Of a DNA stretch of 64,000 nt, positions 1 to 10,200 are shown in pieces (positions within the stretch are counted from its first letter, which is position 1; each line of letters begins with the position of its first letter). Origin of the DNA: Dactylorhiza incarnata (lineage: Eukaryota > Streptophyta > Magnoliopsida > Asparagales > Orchidaceae); the NCBI GenBank assembly GCA_033032865.1, contig JAWHQI010000277.1:2574501-2638500 (forward strand), given 5' to 3'. The position numbers were made by a program, and so were the translations under genes. The notes under the pieces were generated by a model. It worked only from the letters and a program-made list of their open reading frames with translations, was not told the DNA's origin and did not search any database.

Positions 1-1
1 A

Positions 2-313
2 AAATGCAACCCGGATTTAATTGAGGAGTTGAGAGATACGACAATCATCAGGCAAGAAGAGGTGAAGAGAAGAATGGCGAGGCTGTTCAACAAAAATATA
101 AGAACCAAAGAATTCGCTGTTGGGGATCTAGTCCTGAAAAAAAAAGATTCAGCAGCAAGAGCTGGTTCAGTTGGAAAGCTTAACCCAAATTGGGCGAGGC
201 CGTTTGTGGTGAAGAGCGTGCTTAAAAATGGCGCTTACCATCTCCAAACTTATGAAGGGAAAGAATTGTCTCATTCATGTTGCGGAGATGATCTCAAACT
301 CTTCTTTTCTTAA
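2..313 (+). CDS. pol: A1 pol, C-terminal end of integrase (partial)
   Basis: The frame is open from position 2 and ends at TAA 311-313. It encodes about 103 residues of the integrase C-terminal region. The basic stretch VKRRMARLFNKNIRTKEF is followed by FAVGDLVLKK and the GPF/Y-type segment around LNPNWARPFVV, which in this family binds DNA near the integrase C-terminus. A1 keeps the reading frame through a run of nine A at about 137-145, where A2 has ten and is frameshifted. Near the end A1 reads HSCCGDD where A2 DNA would give HSWSGDD, so A1 has its own changes. The rest of pol lies upstream of the window. Confidence 0.9.
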   Translation, partial: KCNPDLIEELRDTTIIRQEEVKRRMARLFNKNIRTKEFAVGDLVLKKKDSAARAGSVGKLNPNWARPFVVKSVLKNGAYHLQTYEGKELSHSCCGDDLKLFFS

Positions 314-1847
314 ATGTTCGTATCCAATTCACTCATTCTTTTTCTCACTTTTTCCTCTCAAATGTCATGCAGGTATTATCAAAGCATTCGCAATATGAGT
401 GATGGGTGACAAGTTTTAAGAGTGTTATTTTTTGAAAAGCCAAAAACCTGTCAAGTGAGACATCGACGGATCCTACTATCTTCCCCCTCGACTTGTTAGC
501 TCGACGTGTAATTCTGCCGGGACCACAGATGTCGGGGAGATTTCGAATCTGTGTAGCAGTAGCTCGCCAAGCTTGAGCGGTGGAAGTTTAGGATACCGGG
601 TCCTTGCTGACATCTGGCACACCTCAGCATTTCAAAGGGGTCTAGGTGGCTGGCCCACCTCTATCATGCATTAAGAAGGACATTGTTACGATCTTAATGA
701 TCTTTCAGGGAAAGCAATGTCGGTATAGCCTCCGCGGCATGACCACACCTGCCCTACCGATCATTTTGGTCCGCAACTCTCGAATACTCGTTGAAGCGTG
801 GTTAGGTAAGGGGCGGTCAGAAACATCCATGACCGTCGCCTGAACCTTAGATTGGCATGTTTGCAGTAAACTCGGTAATCCTTTTTTTTTTAAAGAGAGG
901 GAATGTCGGTATAGCCTCCGCGGCATGATCACACCATCCTTTTGGATCATTCTTTGAGATCCCATTTTCATATCTTCTTACTTCAAAAAGAAAATCTTAT
1001 TCATCCCTTTGTACTGGGATCGGGCGGTCAGCAATTTGTGAGACCGCATGTTTTCCTTTCCAACTTTCTCCAAAGAGTGGTTTGAGTCATTTACGATCAC
1101 CGGACACAACTTTTTCAGGATAATTGAGGTCGCTAATTCAGAAAGCTCTTATGCCGACTTGACAGAGCTCGACCCGGTCTCAGTAAGATCGAGATTCTGG
1201 TATTCCCCGTTATTCGAAGTTACATGGAATAATCATGATGCTGTCTCCCATCAAGTGAGTTGGGTTTTTTCTTCAAAAGGGCGGTCTGAATATAATGTGA
1301 TCGCTAAACTGGAGATTCATGAAGAGTCATTGTTTATCTTTTCAAGTAATAGTTTTGGTTATCAAAGGGGTCGTCAGACGGATTTCCAATCATTTGGGCG
1401 CCGAACACCCAAAAGTTTAATGAGTTCAAATCATCTTCAAATTGTAGTTTCCTTATGTGGCGATTTGTATAATGTGAGACCGCATGACTATCGCAAATAA
1501 GTTGGTTATTTTCTGATCACAGTTAAGTTGCTGAATGTCTTTCAATGATCTGATTATCTCGAGATCGCAGAGTGATTTTGTTTATACAAAGTATCTTTCC
1601 TTCAAGGTCTTTTTGTTTTTTCCAAGAGATCGCCACCTGAAATCCTTTAATGGTGATATAAAATTGTAGCAAGCCTAAGGCATTGAGATCGAATGCCGAG
1701 TTTAAACTCAGAAGAACAAATATATGCATCAAAAACAAACTCATCCACAGACAATATAACAGAATCTAATTTTCATATATATTCTGAATTTTCAATTACA
1801 ACGAGATCGCTCGGTCTCCGAAAGGGAAAAAGGGAAGTTCGTACAAT
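314..1847. other. Non-coding spacer between A1 pol and the antisense genes
   Basis: I see no supported gene here. The region has a partly repeated block: the 25 bases after 718 recur at 905 in the form gtcggtatagcctccgcggc. Many scattered copies of AGACCGC/GCGGTCT and GATCGC occur, for example at 1041 and 1281. The same stretch in A2 is 25163-26696. Short ORFs (for example 1048-1500) are conserved only because the DNA is nearly identical, and they resemble no family I know. Confidence 0.6.
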
Positions 1848-3580
1848 TCACTCTCTCTTTGATCTCTTAGAAGACCGCTCGCTTGAAGAGGAAGAATCAG
1901 TTTCTGCGGAAGATTCTTCTAAGCTGTTCCCAGGAATTCTAGATCCAGAGCTTGAGCTCGAACTGGAATCCAGACCCTGGGTATAGCCGCTTCCGCTTTC
2001 TTCGTCTTCGATCACAACATCTTCGTCTTGACCAGCGGTCTCATCAGCAACATTCGCGGTCTCTTCAGCAGTTGCAGATTGCTCTTCAATCCTCTGTGCC
2101 GTGTCAGGGAAAAGATCGGCAAACGTAACATCCTTATATTCTTCGGTGAATCCACCTCGGCCTCGAACCTCGTTCAGCACCTGGTCGGCGGTCTCTTTAA
2201 TATGATGCATCATAGCCCTCTGAAAAGCTGGATTTTCAGGGTCATAAGCTGCTTTTTCAGATTGCTACAAAAAAGAGATATATGTTAGACCGCGCGATCA
2301 TAGGTAACGCGTTCGTAAGATATAAGTAAAAATTCTCAATTTTCTTTCTTCTTGCAAGGCAGTTATTTCATCCAGAGCGCTGCGAAGAGACCGCCCCATA
2401 TGGTGATTTAAGATTGTACTTCTAGCGGTCACTTGGGCACAGAGGTCGGGGAGCGCATCGGTCTCTATATTCAGTATTTCATTCGTATTCTTTCTCCCAT
2501 ACAGAGCCGAAGTGACCGCATATGCGTGATGGGTCACCTTTCCGCTCCACAGGGGCAGATCAGTGGACACCTTCACAGACTTTCCTTTGGCCGCCCATTT
2601 GAGGAGGGGTTTTTCTTTGATATCCTTCATTCTTCTTTTGAAACCGATCAAAGGGAAATCTCGCTCGACGGTCTCATAGGTAGTGCCGAACACGTCGGCC
2701 TCACGCTTCAGCCTCCTCTCCCTCTGAGTGAGAACTTCTGCTGCTGGGGAGATGGGATCTTGAGTAGGGACCGCGAAAGTCGCTAAAAGTAAAAAAAAAA
2801 TTTAGAAAAAACATTCAAGACGTAAAAGGAAATTGTTCGAGATCGCAAGAGAAATATTTTACTTTCAGCCGGGCCGATCTCGGCGATCTCGGGCCAGATC
2901 GCTAGGTAGTGAACAAGATCGATCCTCTTGCCCGCCAAGAAAGCCAAAATTTTCAGCTCCTCTTCTGAGACCGCTTTTATCTTCTTAAAAATGCTGTCAT
3001 GCCGCGGAGAGGGCAAGCTTCTGATACCGCCAAGGTCACCTTCGAAAATAAGAAATCTCTCTGTCCAGAAAGAGATTTTATTGGAAAGATTCAAGATCTT
3101 GATCCCTTCAGCTGAAAAGTACATCAGCCCTTTAAACTCCTCTTTCTTCTTGCCTTCCTTTAGAACTTTTGCAGTAAAGGTTGCGCGGAACAGGTTCATC
3201 GTAAATGTCACCTTTTCCGATCTCAAATAATTAATGAAGACGTTAATCAGACCGATCGAGTTTGGAGGCAACTGAGCGAGCACAAAGCCATAATATTCCA
3301 AGATCTCTAGCCATTCCCAAGGGAGGGGAATTCTCAACCCTTGGTCGAAGTGATCGACAGGGATGACAAACTTTCTCTCCTCCCCGAAGTTCAGCCTTTC
3401 ATGATCAGCTGGCGGTCTTACAACTATTTGTGTCTGAATCATGTGCTTCTTAATGAAATCAATATACTCGTCCTTTGATAAGTGGCTTTTCTTGTGATCG
3501 GCGTTCAGGAAAATGTTAGCAGAAGAGGCACGAGCGGACACCATTGTTAGCGATCGCCGAGATCGGTGCTTAGAGCGCAT
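1848..3580 (-). pseudogene. A1 antisense gene 1 (Transposase_28-like), splice donor broken
   Basis: The three inferred exons on the minus strand are 3580-2863, 2782-2340 and 2264-1848. Exon 1 encodes a globular domain with the signature seen in plant proteins annotated as 'putative gypsy type transposon' (PF04195): FDQGLRIPLP, then YYGFVLAQLPPNSIGLINVF. Exon 2 contains SALYGRKN and is predicted helical. Exon 3 encodes an acidic, serine-rich tail ending in a basic SSKRSKRE. The first intron has GT at 2862 and AG at 2784-2783. The second intron donor, GTGAG in A2, reads TTGAG here (change at 2339), so normal splicing of exon 2 to 3 should fail. Function is unknown. The family name reflects annotation practice, not proven transposase activity. 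Confidence 0.7.
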
Positions 3581-3614
3581 TCAAGAAAGCGTAAAAACAA
3601 GGGTCATGAAGATA

Positions 3615-3625
3615 GCTATTTATAG
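3615..3625 (-). promoter_or_regulatory. TATA box of A1 antisense gene 1
   Basis: On the minus strand the sequence reads CTATAAATAGC. It lies 35-45 bases before the first ATG (3580) and about 80 before the next in-frame ATG (3544). With a start site about 30 bases downstream, the second ATG is the more comfortable start. The same box is at 28465-28475 in A2. Confidence 0.65.
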
Positions 3626-5088
3626 AAGACGAAGGGTCATTTCGTAATCATTACATCTTGAAGACCGCCCAGCCAAAACATGTTCAGACCGCTCGACCTA
3701 TGCAAAGTTATATGAAAGCATACTATGGTTGGCGATCTCAATCAATAAAAACACAGCAGCAATACAAGCAACCCAGGCATAGAGAGATCAAAACTTAACA
3801 AATCAAGACCGCACAAAACATTAAAACTAAAACAGCCACAAATAGATGGAAAAATAACAGTAAAATTTTACAAAACATATTGTTTAAATCCAGAGACCGC
3901 TCGGTCTCAAGTTAAATGTTCATCTCCTAGGAGGCCTGTTTCTCCCTACATGAGCTGCGACATCTTGCATGTCGTTCACTGCGGCCATAACCGACACCAG
4001 GCTGTGATTAGCCAGCATTGCAGACCGGTGGATTTTCGACATTTCCTTGTCCACCTGCTCCATGGGGATCAGTACAATTTCAGGTTGCGGTCTCTCCGCT
4101 GGATGATCGCTGGAGGTACCCGGTCGCATCAGCATCTTTCCGTGACCGCTCCTCAGCCTCTCATTCTCCGCGGACAGCGCCGTAGCCTTCCCCCTATAGT
4201 ATTCAGCCTCTTTTTCAGCCTTCTTAAGAGCTCGCGCGATCTCGGCAACCCTCAGATCGCATTCTTCACGAATCCTCTTCTCATTGGAACGCAATCTTTC
4301 TTCAAGATCACGGATCTGATCGTTCTGAGTCCGCTCCCTCATCAGCATAGAACGAACATCCTCAAACATGGGGTTAAGGATGTTGGTTAGCTGAGGGGAG
4401 ATCTCGATGTGCTGAGGAAGTTCTCCCTCCTCGATCTCAGCATTTTTGTTATCTGCGGTCATAGGAGATGGGTTATTTCAATCATGAGCATATGATCAGA
4501 TAAGCTTTTTAAATAAATAGAAAGAGTACTTGGAAAGAAGTCGAGACCGCAGTCACGTAAAGCTCTTCCGATATCTTTAGTGACCACGGGATCTGCGGTC
4601 AGAGAAAGACGATCTGATCCCCTTAAGCGCTCCAGATCCATTCTTTCCAAACCTCTTTTCTGCGTTTTTTCTCTCTCTTTTCTTCTCCTTTTTAATTCTT
4701 CGTTACTTAAGAGGATATCGTCGGTCTCAATAAAAACGATCTCGTGTTTTCTTTTAGGAGAAGCAAAATGAAATGTAGGTAATGGAAGGAACTCAGCTGA
4801 CTGAAGAATCATTTTATTCTTACCAGCTCGTGAAATCGAGACCGCCGCCGCACGATCTGTTGCAGCCTTGTTCGAACGATCTCCCTGAAGAGAATCATCC
4901 AGGAGACCGCTAGAAAGTGCAGCTTTCTCCTTCGCGATCTGCAGCTTCTCCGCGATCTCCTCACCGTTTTTGTCCGAAGTCTGCAAGACCTCAACCTTTT
5001 TCCTCTCTTCAGCGATCAGGGCCACCTTTTCCTCAGCAATCCTGACCGCTTCTTTCTTCCTCTCCTCAGCGATCAGAGACGCTCTCTC

Positions 5089-5785
5089 TGTACAAGCTGT
5101 ATTCGCCGAGTGGGCCCCCCCCCCCCCAGCCAACTGGCGAAACCTGGGTCGTCCGGATCATTCGCCGGGTCACTCGCCCAGGCCAAGGAAGGTAAAAATG
5201 CCCCCCGATTGGTGGGGGTAAGCTGTAGGAGAGAAGGCGCTAGGCGAGTGGTGCCCTCACGGACCATTCGCCCAGAAGCGTGGGCATTCGCACAGCCAGG
5301 CGGATGCCCAGCGAATGGTGCCCTCACGGACCATTCGCCCAAATGGGTGTAAGGGGAAAATGACCATAATACCCCTGGTGGGCTGCAAATAGCCCTTCGG
5401 AACAGCGGAGCTAGGCTATTAGCAGACCAATTTGGGGTGCGGTTAGTAAAATTAAAAGGCGGATTCAGGCTATTTACAGACCAGCCTAGGAAAACTATAA
5501 ATAGACCCTTAAGGGCACCTTGGAAGAGATCCGATTTTAGAGAATCCTCTCCTCTAGGCTAGTTTTGGTTGGCAGCCAGTGCCCTCCAAGGTGCCCGGTT
5601 GAGCTTTGGTTTGGGAGGGGAAGCTCTCTAAGATCTTCCGGGTGTGTGGCGGGACCTCCTCGCTTCAGCCTTGGGTCTATTCCGTTTCCAGCATCCACCG
5701 TCAAGAGAGTCTAGTGAGGGAGAAATAAGCATCGGCTACACCCCCAGTGGGTCCGAACTCAAGAGACCAGTTGCTGGTTTCAACA
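5089..5785 (+). repeat. 5' LTR of element B
   Basis: This 697-bp repeat matches 17045-17735 with about nine substitutions by eye, plus a difference in the length of a C run (5116-5129). A sense promoter TATA box, ctataaatag, lies at 5495-5504. Confidence 0.95.
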
Positions 5786-5789
5786 TTTT

Positions 5790-5807
5790 TGGTGCGGTGA
5801 GCGTGGA
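5790..5807 (+). promoter_or_regulatory. Primer binding site of element B
   Basis: TGGTGCGGTGAGCGTGG begins four bases after the LTR. It starts with TGG, the complement of a tRNA 3' CCA, as expected. The identical site occurs on the minus strand at about 42680-42695 in element C. I cannot name the tRNA with confidence. Confidence 0.7.
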
Positions 5808-5843
5808 CCGTAGCCGGTGAAAGAAAATCCCAAGCTAGTTTCG

Positions 5844-7232
5844 ATGACGGGAGATGGAGGAAATGGTTCTGACTCAGGTCACTCGCAGCCACCAGCGGCA
5901 GGGGAGTGGCTGGAGATGTTTGAGAAGTTCAAGCGAGAGGTCCTGCAGACAGTTCTCGCGGAAAGGAGCGAGTGCGAGACCCCGGCGGTCCCAGTGGTCC
6001 CGCCTTTGCAGATTGGCGAGAACGCACCGGGGCAGCGGCCGGGGAAGGAGGTGCCAGCAGAAGGAAGCGCGCGAGATCTCCCCGGACGGCAGCTGTTCAG
6101 CAGTCCGGCGAGTGCTGAGGTGTGTGAGTTGGTCCCGCGCGAGAGGACCACTCGCCGAGCAGGGGAAGGGAGTCCCTTTTGCGAGATGATCCTCTCGGCC
6201 CCAGTGCCAGAAGGGTTTCGTGGGCCGGAGATGTCCTACTACACCGGCAAGGAGGATCCGGTTGTGCACCTGCAGTGGTTCGAAGACATGACTTCAATCC
6301 TTCCCATGTCGGATTCTTTCCAATGCCGACTCTTCGCGACCACCCTGAAGGAGAAAGCAAGGGACTGGTTCCACCAGCTTCCCACAGGTTCCATCTACGC
6401 GTTCGATGATCTGCGCTGAAGCTTCCGACTGCGGTTCTCGACGTCAAAAAAGAGGAAGAAGGATGCGGAGGCTCTCTTCAAGATCAGACAAAGGGAGGGG
6501 GAATCCCTGGCCAAGTACGTGGACAGGTTCCAGGAGGAGATACACCTAGTGCAGGAGGTGTCGGGATTCGCCCTCCAGATGGCATTCATCGTAGGGCTGC
6601 GAGAGGGGTTCTTCAAGATGGACCTGAAGAGAAGACCTCATGTATCCTTCGAGGAGTTGATGGAGAGAGCCGCGGAGGATATTGAAGGGGAGGCAGCCAA
6701 CCCCGAATTCTACAAAAGGTTGGCAAAGATGAGCGAGCCCGAGGCGAGGCAGCCAGAGGGAAGAAGGCGAGAGGAGCCCAGGGGTCAGTGGTTCGAAAGA
6801 CCACCTCGGGTTTGGAGGAACCAAGAACCCAACAACAGGTTGAGCTGGAGGAACCAGGAAGGACCAGCGCGAGGTCAGGATGAAAGGTACCAAGGAAGGG
6901 AGGCAGGAGGAGTGAATCAGGGGTGGAGGCAGGGTCCCAGACCCCCTCACCCCCCGAGGGAGCAAGCCATGGCAATAGGCCGAGGGAGAAGAGGTAGAGG
7001 AGCAAGAGGAGGAAGAGGAAGAGCGGGAAGAGAGGACAGGGTGGCGTTGCCTTACTGTGACTTTCATCAGGAAGAAGGTCACGCAATCGCCACCTGCCCG
7101 GAGTTCTTGGAGATGAGGGAAAGAGGACAGCCACGGCGACAGCAGGCCAGAATTAAGGAAGTGCTCCCAGAGGCAGAAGAGGACCGGTGTGAGGATAGGG
7201 CAGATACAGGAACCAGGGGGGAATCGGGGTGA
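5844..7232 (+). pseudogene. gag: Element B gag, one in-frame stop
   Basis: The probable start is ATG 5844 (MTGDGGNGSD). The region around 6180-6560 matches the retrotransposon gag core: YTGKEDPVVHLQWFEDM, then CRLFATTLKEKARDWFHQLP, and KYVDRFQEEIHLVQEV. A TGA at 6417-6419 stands where a related gag (element C) has arginine (LRRSYLLRF), consistent with CGA to TGA. The frame continues unchanged to 7232. The C-terminal third is very rich in Arg, Gly and Glu, then gives YCDFHQEEGHAIATC, the zinc-knuckle-like CX2HX5HX4C motif typical of Tat gag. The frame ends exactly where pol begins in a different frame. Confidence 0.85.
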
Positions 7233-10200
7233 TTCACGGTGGGGTTGGGATAGAGGCCTCTCGCAAGAGAAGCTTCCAGGCCATGTTCCGAAGGGACGTC
7301 GCGTCGACTTCCCAGACCCCACCCCCCTCTGAGAAGCTCACCTTCTCCTCAGAAGATATGCCAGATTACGAAGACCCATTCTGCGACGCCCTGGTGATCC
7401 AGACGGCGATAGAAAACTTCACGGTCTCCCGGATCCTGGTGGACAACGGGAGCTCGGTGAATGTGATCTTCAAAAAAGCGTTCGACGCGATGGAGGTAGA
7501 AAAGAAGAGGGTGCAGGCCTCCGACGGACCACTGTTTGGTTTCTCGGGGGAGCGGAAGGAGGTCGAGGGAGGCGTAGGTCTCCAGGTGACGCTAGGAGGA
7601 GTCCCAAGAAACTGCTGGTTCGTCATTGTGGACGCTCCGAGCAGCTATAACGCCATCTTCGGACGACCCCTCATCAGCGCCTTCCGGTGCGTGCCCTCAT
7701 CGTACCATCAGTGCTTAAAGCTCCATAGTGGAGGAGTCCAGATCCGCGTCCGAGGAGATGCTAAGGTGGCGAGGCAGTGCTACGTGACTGCCGTCAACAC
7801 CATTTCATGGATGGCGGATGCCGAGAAGATGGATGAAGAGATGGCGAGGCCGGAGGGGCCAGGAGAAGAGGTGGAGAAGAGAGAAGTAGGGGGAGAGGGC
7901 GATGCCCGAGAGGACGAGTTTATGGAGGTCGCTCGTGAGGAGCAGGAGGTCGAGTTGTTGGAGGTCGCTCGTGAGGAGCAGGAGGTCGAGTTGTTGGAGG
8001 TCGCTCGTGAGGAGCAGGAGGTCGGGCCGGTGAAGGCGGAAGGAGCTGCAGAGGAAAAGGCCCAGGAAGAGAGGCGAGAAGCAAAAGGCCAGTGGGAAGA
8101 GCCAACCCGGCTCGAGGCGGCAGAAGAGGTGATAGAGATGGAGGTTACCACCCAGGCAGGAAGGGTGGAGAAGGTGCGGATCAGCGGGGGCCTCGGCCTG
8201 GAAGACCAGAGAAGGATGCTGGAGTGCATCCAGAAGAATGTGGACATCTTCGCATGGAGCGCAGCGGACATGCCAGGCATCGAGGCGGACATGGCTTGCC
8301 ATCGTCTCAATCTCGATCCAGAAGCCCGCCCCATCCGGCAGAAGAGAAGGACTATAGCTGACAAGCTCGAAGGACCGATCCGCGAGGAGGTGGCGAAACT
8401 CCTCGAAGCAGGTTTTGTAACGGAGATCCAGTATCCAGGCTGGGTCTCCAATGTCGTAATGGTAAAAAAGGCCGATGGCCGCTGGCGTATGTGTGTGGAC
8501 TTTTCATTGTTAAATAAGGCCTGCCCTAAGGATTGTTATCCCTTGCCTCGGATCGACGTGCTGGTTGACTCAACCGTCGGTTTTTCTGTGATGAGTTTTT
8601 TGGATGCTTTTTCAGGTTATCACCAAATAAGAATGCACCCCCCGGACGTCAGAGATGTCTCATTCATCACCAGGGAGGGATGCTACTGCTATAAGATGAT
8701 GCCCTTCGGGCTGAAAAATGCAGTAGCAACCTACCAGAAGATGATGGATCGGGTATTTAAGAAGCAGAGGGGAAGGAACCTGGAGGTCTACGTGGATGAC
8801 CTTATGATAAAGAGCAAGTGTGTGAGCTCTCACATCCGGGACCTCGAGGAGACCTTCGCCACCCTACGCAAGTACAAGATGCGCCTGAACCCCCTGAAGT
8901 GTGTGTTCGGGGCCAGCAAAGGGAAGTTCCTGGGGCACCTTCTCACCCCCTGGGGGGTAGAACCTAACCCGGACAAGGTTAGGGCTATAATGGAGCTGGG
9001 GTCGCCACGAAACGCCAAGGAAGTTCAGCGCTTGACCGGAAGACTCGCCGGGCTGAACAGGTTTCTCTCCCGGGCCGGGGAAAGATGCTCCCCCTTCTTC
9101 AAAGCGCTACGAGGCAACCAGAAGTTTGAGTGGACAAAGGAATGCGAGGAGGCCTTTCAGGCCTTGAAGAGCCAACTCACCAAGGCTCCGCTACTACAAA
9201 GTCCCAAAGAGGGGGAGGATCTACATCTATATCTCGGGGTCGGGGCGGAGGCCGTAAGCTCCGTCCTGGTTCGGGAGAAAGGCAAGAAGCAGCTGCCAGT
9301 CTACTACGTAAGCAGGGTCCTGAGGGAAGCGGAGCTCAGGTACCCAATTTTAGAGAAGTTGGCCTTTGCCCGGGTCATCGCAGCAAGGAAGCTTAGGCCA
9401 TACTTCCAGGCCCATTCGATCCAAGTAGTGACGGATCATCCTCTCCGCCAGATCTTCGAAGGAGTGGAACACTCAGGAAGACTCGCAAAATGGTCAATAG
9501 AGCTAAGTGAATTCAACATCACCTTTGTCCCTCGATTATCTATGAAGGCGCAGGTGGTGGTTGATTTCATGACAGATTTCGTGGACGAGATGAAAGAAGA
9601 CGGAGCCCCTCGTCACGTTCCGTGGAAGCTGCTGGTGGATGGGGCTTCGGGCAAGAATTCTCTCGGAGGAGGGGTGGTGCTGGAGAGTCCCCACGGAGTA
9701 AAGATAGAGCAGACGCTAGTGATACACTTCCCAATCACCAACAACCAGGCGAAGTATGAGGCTGTAATCGTCGGCCTGCGGTTGGCCCGGGAGCTCGGGG
9801 TCCATGACGTGGAGGTCCTCACCGACTCCATGATAATAGCTTCTCAGATAATGGGAGAGTTCGAAACAAGGGAACCGATGCTCATGAGGTACTTAGCAAA
9901 AGTCAAAGGTCTCGTGGGGACGTTCAAAACTTTCTCCATCCGGCACGTCCCTCGAGAGGAAAGCACCCCGGCAGATCGGTTGGCAAAATCTGGTCCACGA
10001 GCCGGGGGGACCCTGACGGACCTATTCCGTCCTTCGATTGAGGAGGGAGAGCTCATGGAAGTCGAACAGCGGCCCTCCTGGAAGGATCCCTTCGTCACCT
10101 TCCTTGCAACGGGAAAATTTCCGGAAGAAGTTCCGGACCAGAGGCGCTTCCGGTATAAGTCCGCCTACTATGTGCTCCAGGAGGGTGACTTGTATCGGAA

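Noticed and set aside
1048..1500. 150-codon ORF conserved at 25897-26349
   Set aside because: Conserved only because A1 and A2 are nearly identical DNA. No recognisable protein features and no TATA box placed for it.
6546..7322. 258-codon minus-strand ORF opposite B gag and pol
   Set aside because: Shadow of the arginine/glycine-rich gag. It has no TATA box, introns or similarity to the real antisense genes.
7780..8451. Serine-rich minus-strand ORF opposite the acidic linker of B pol
   Set aside because: Mirror of GAG/GAA codons in the linker. No independent support.
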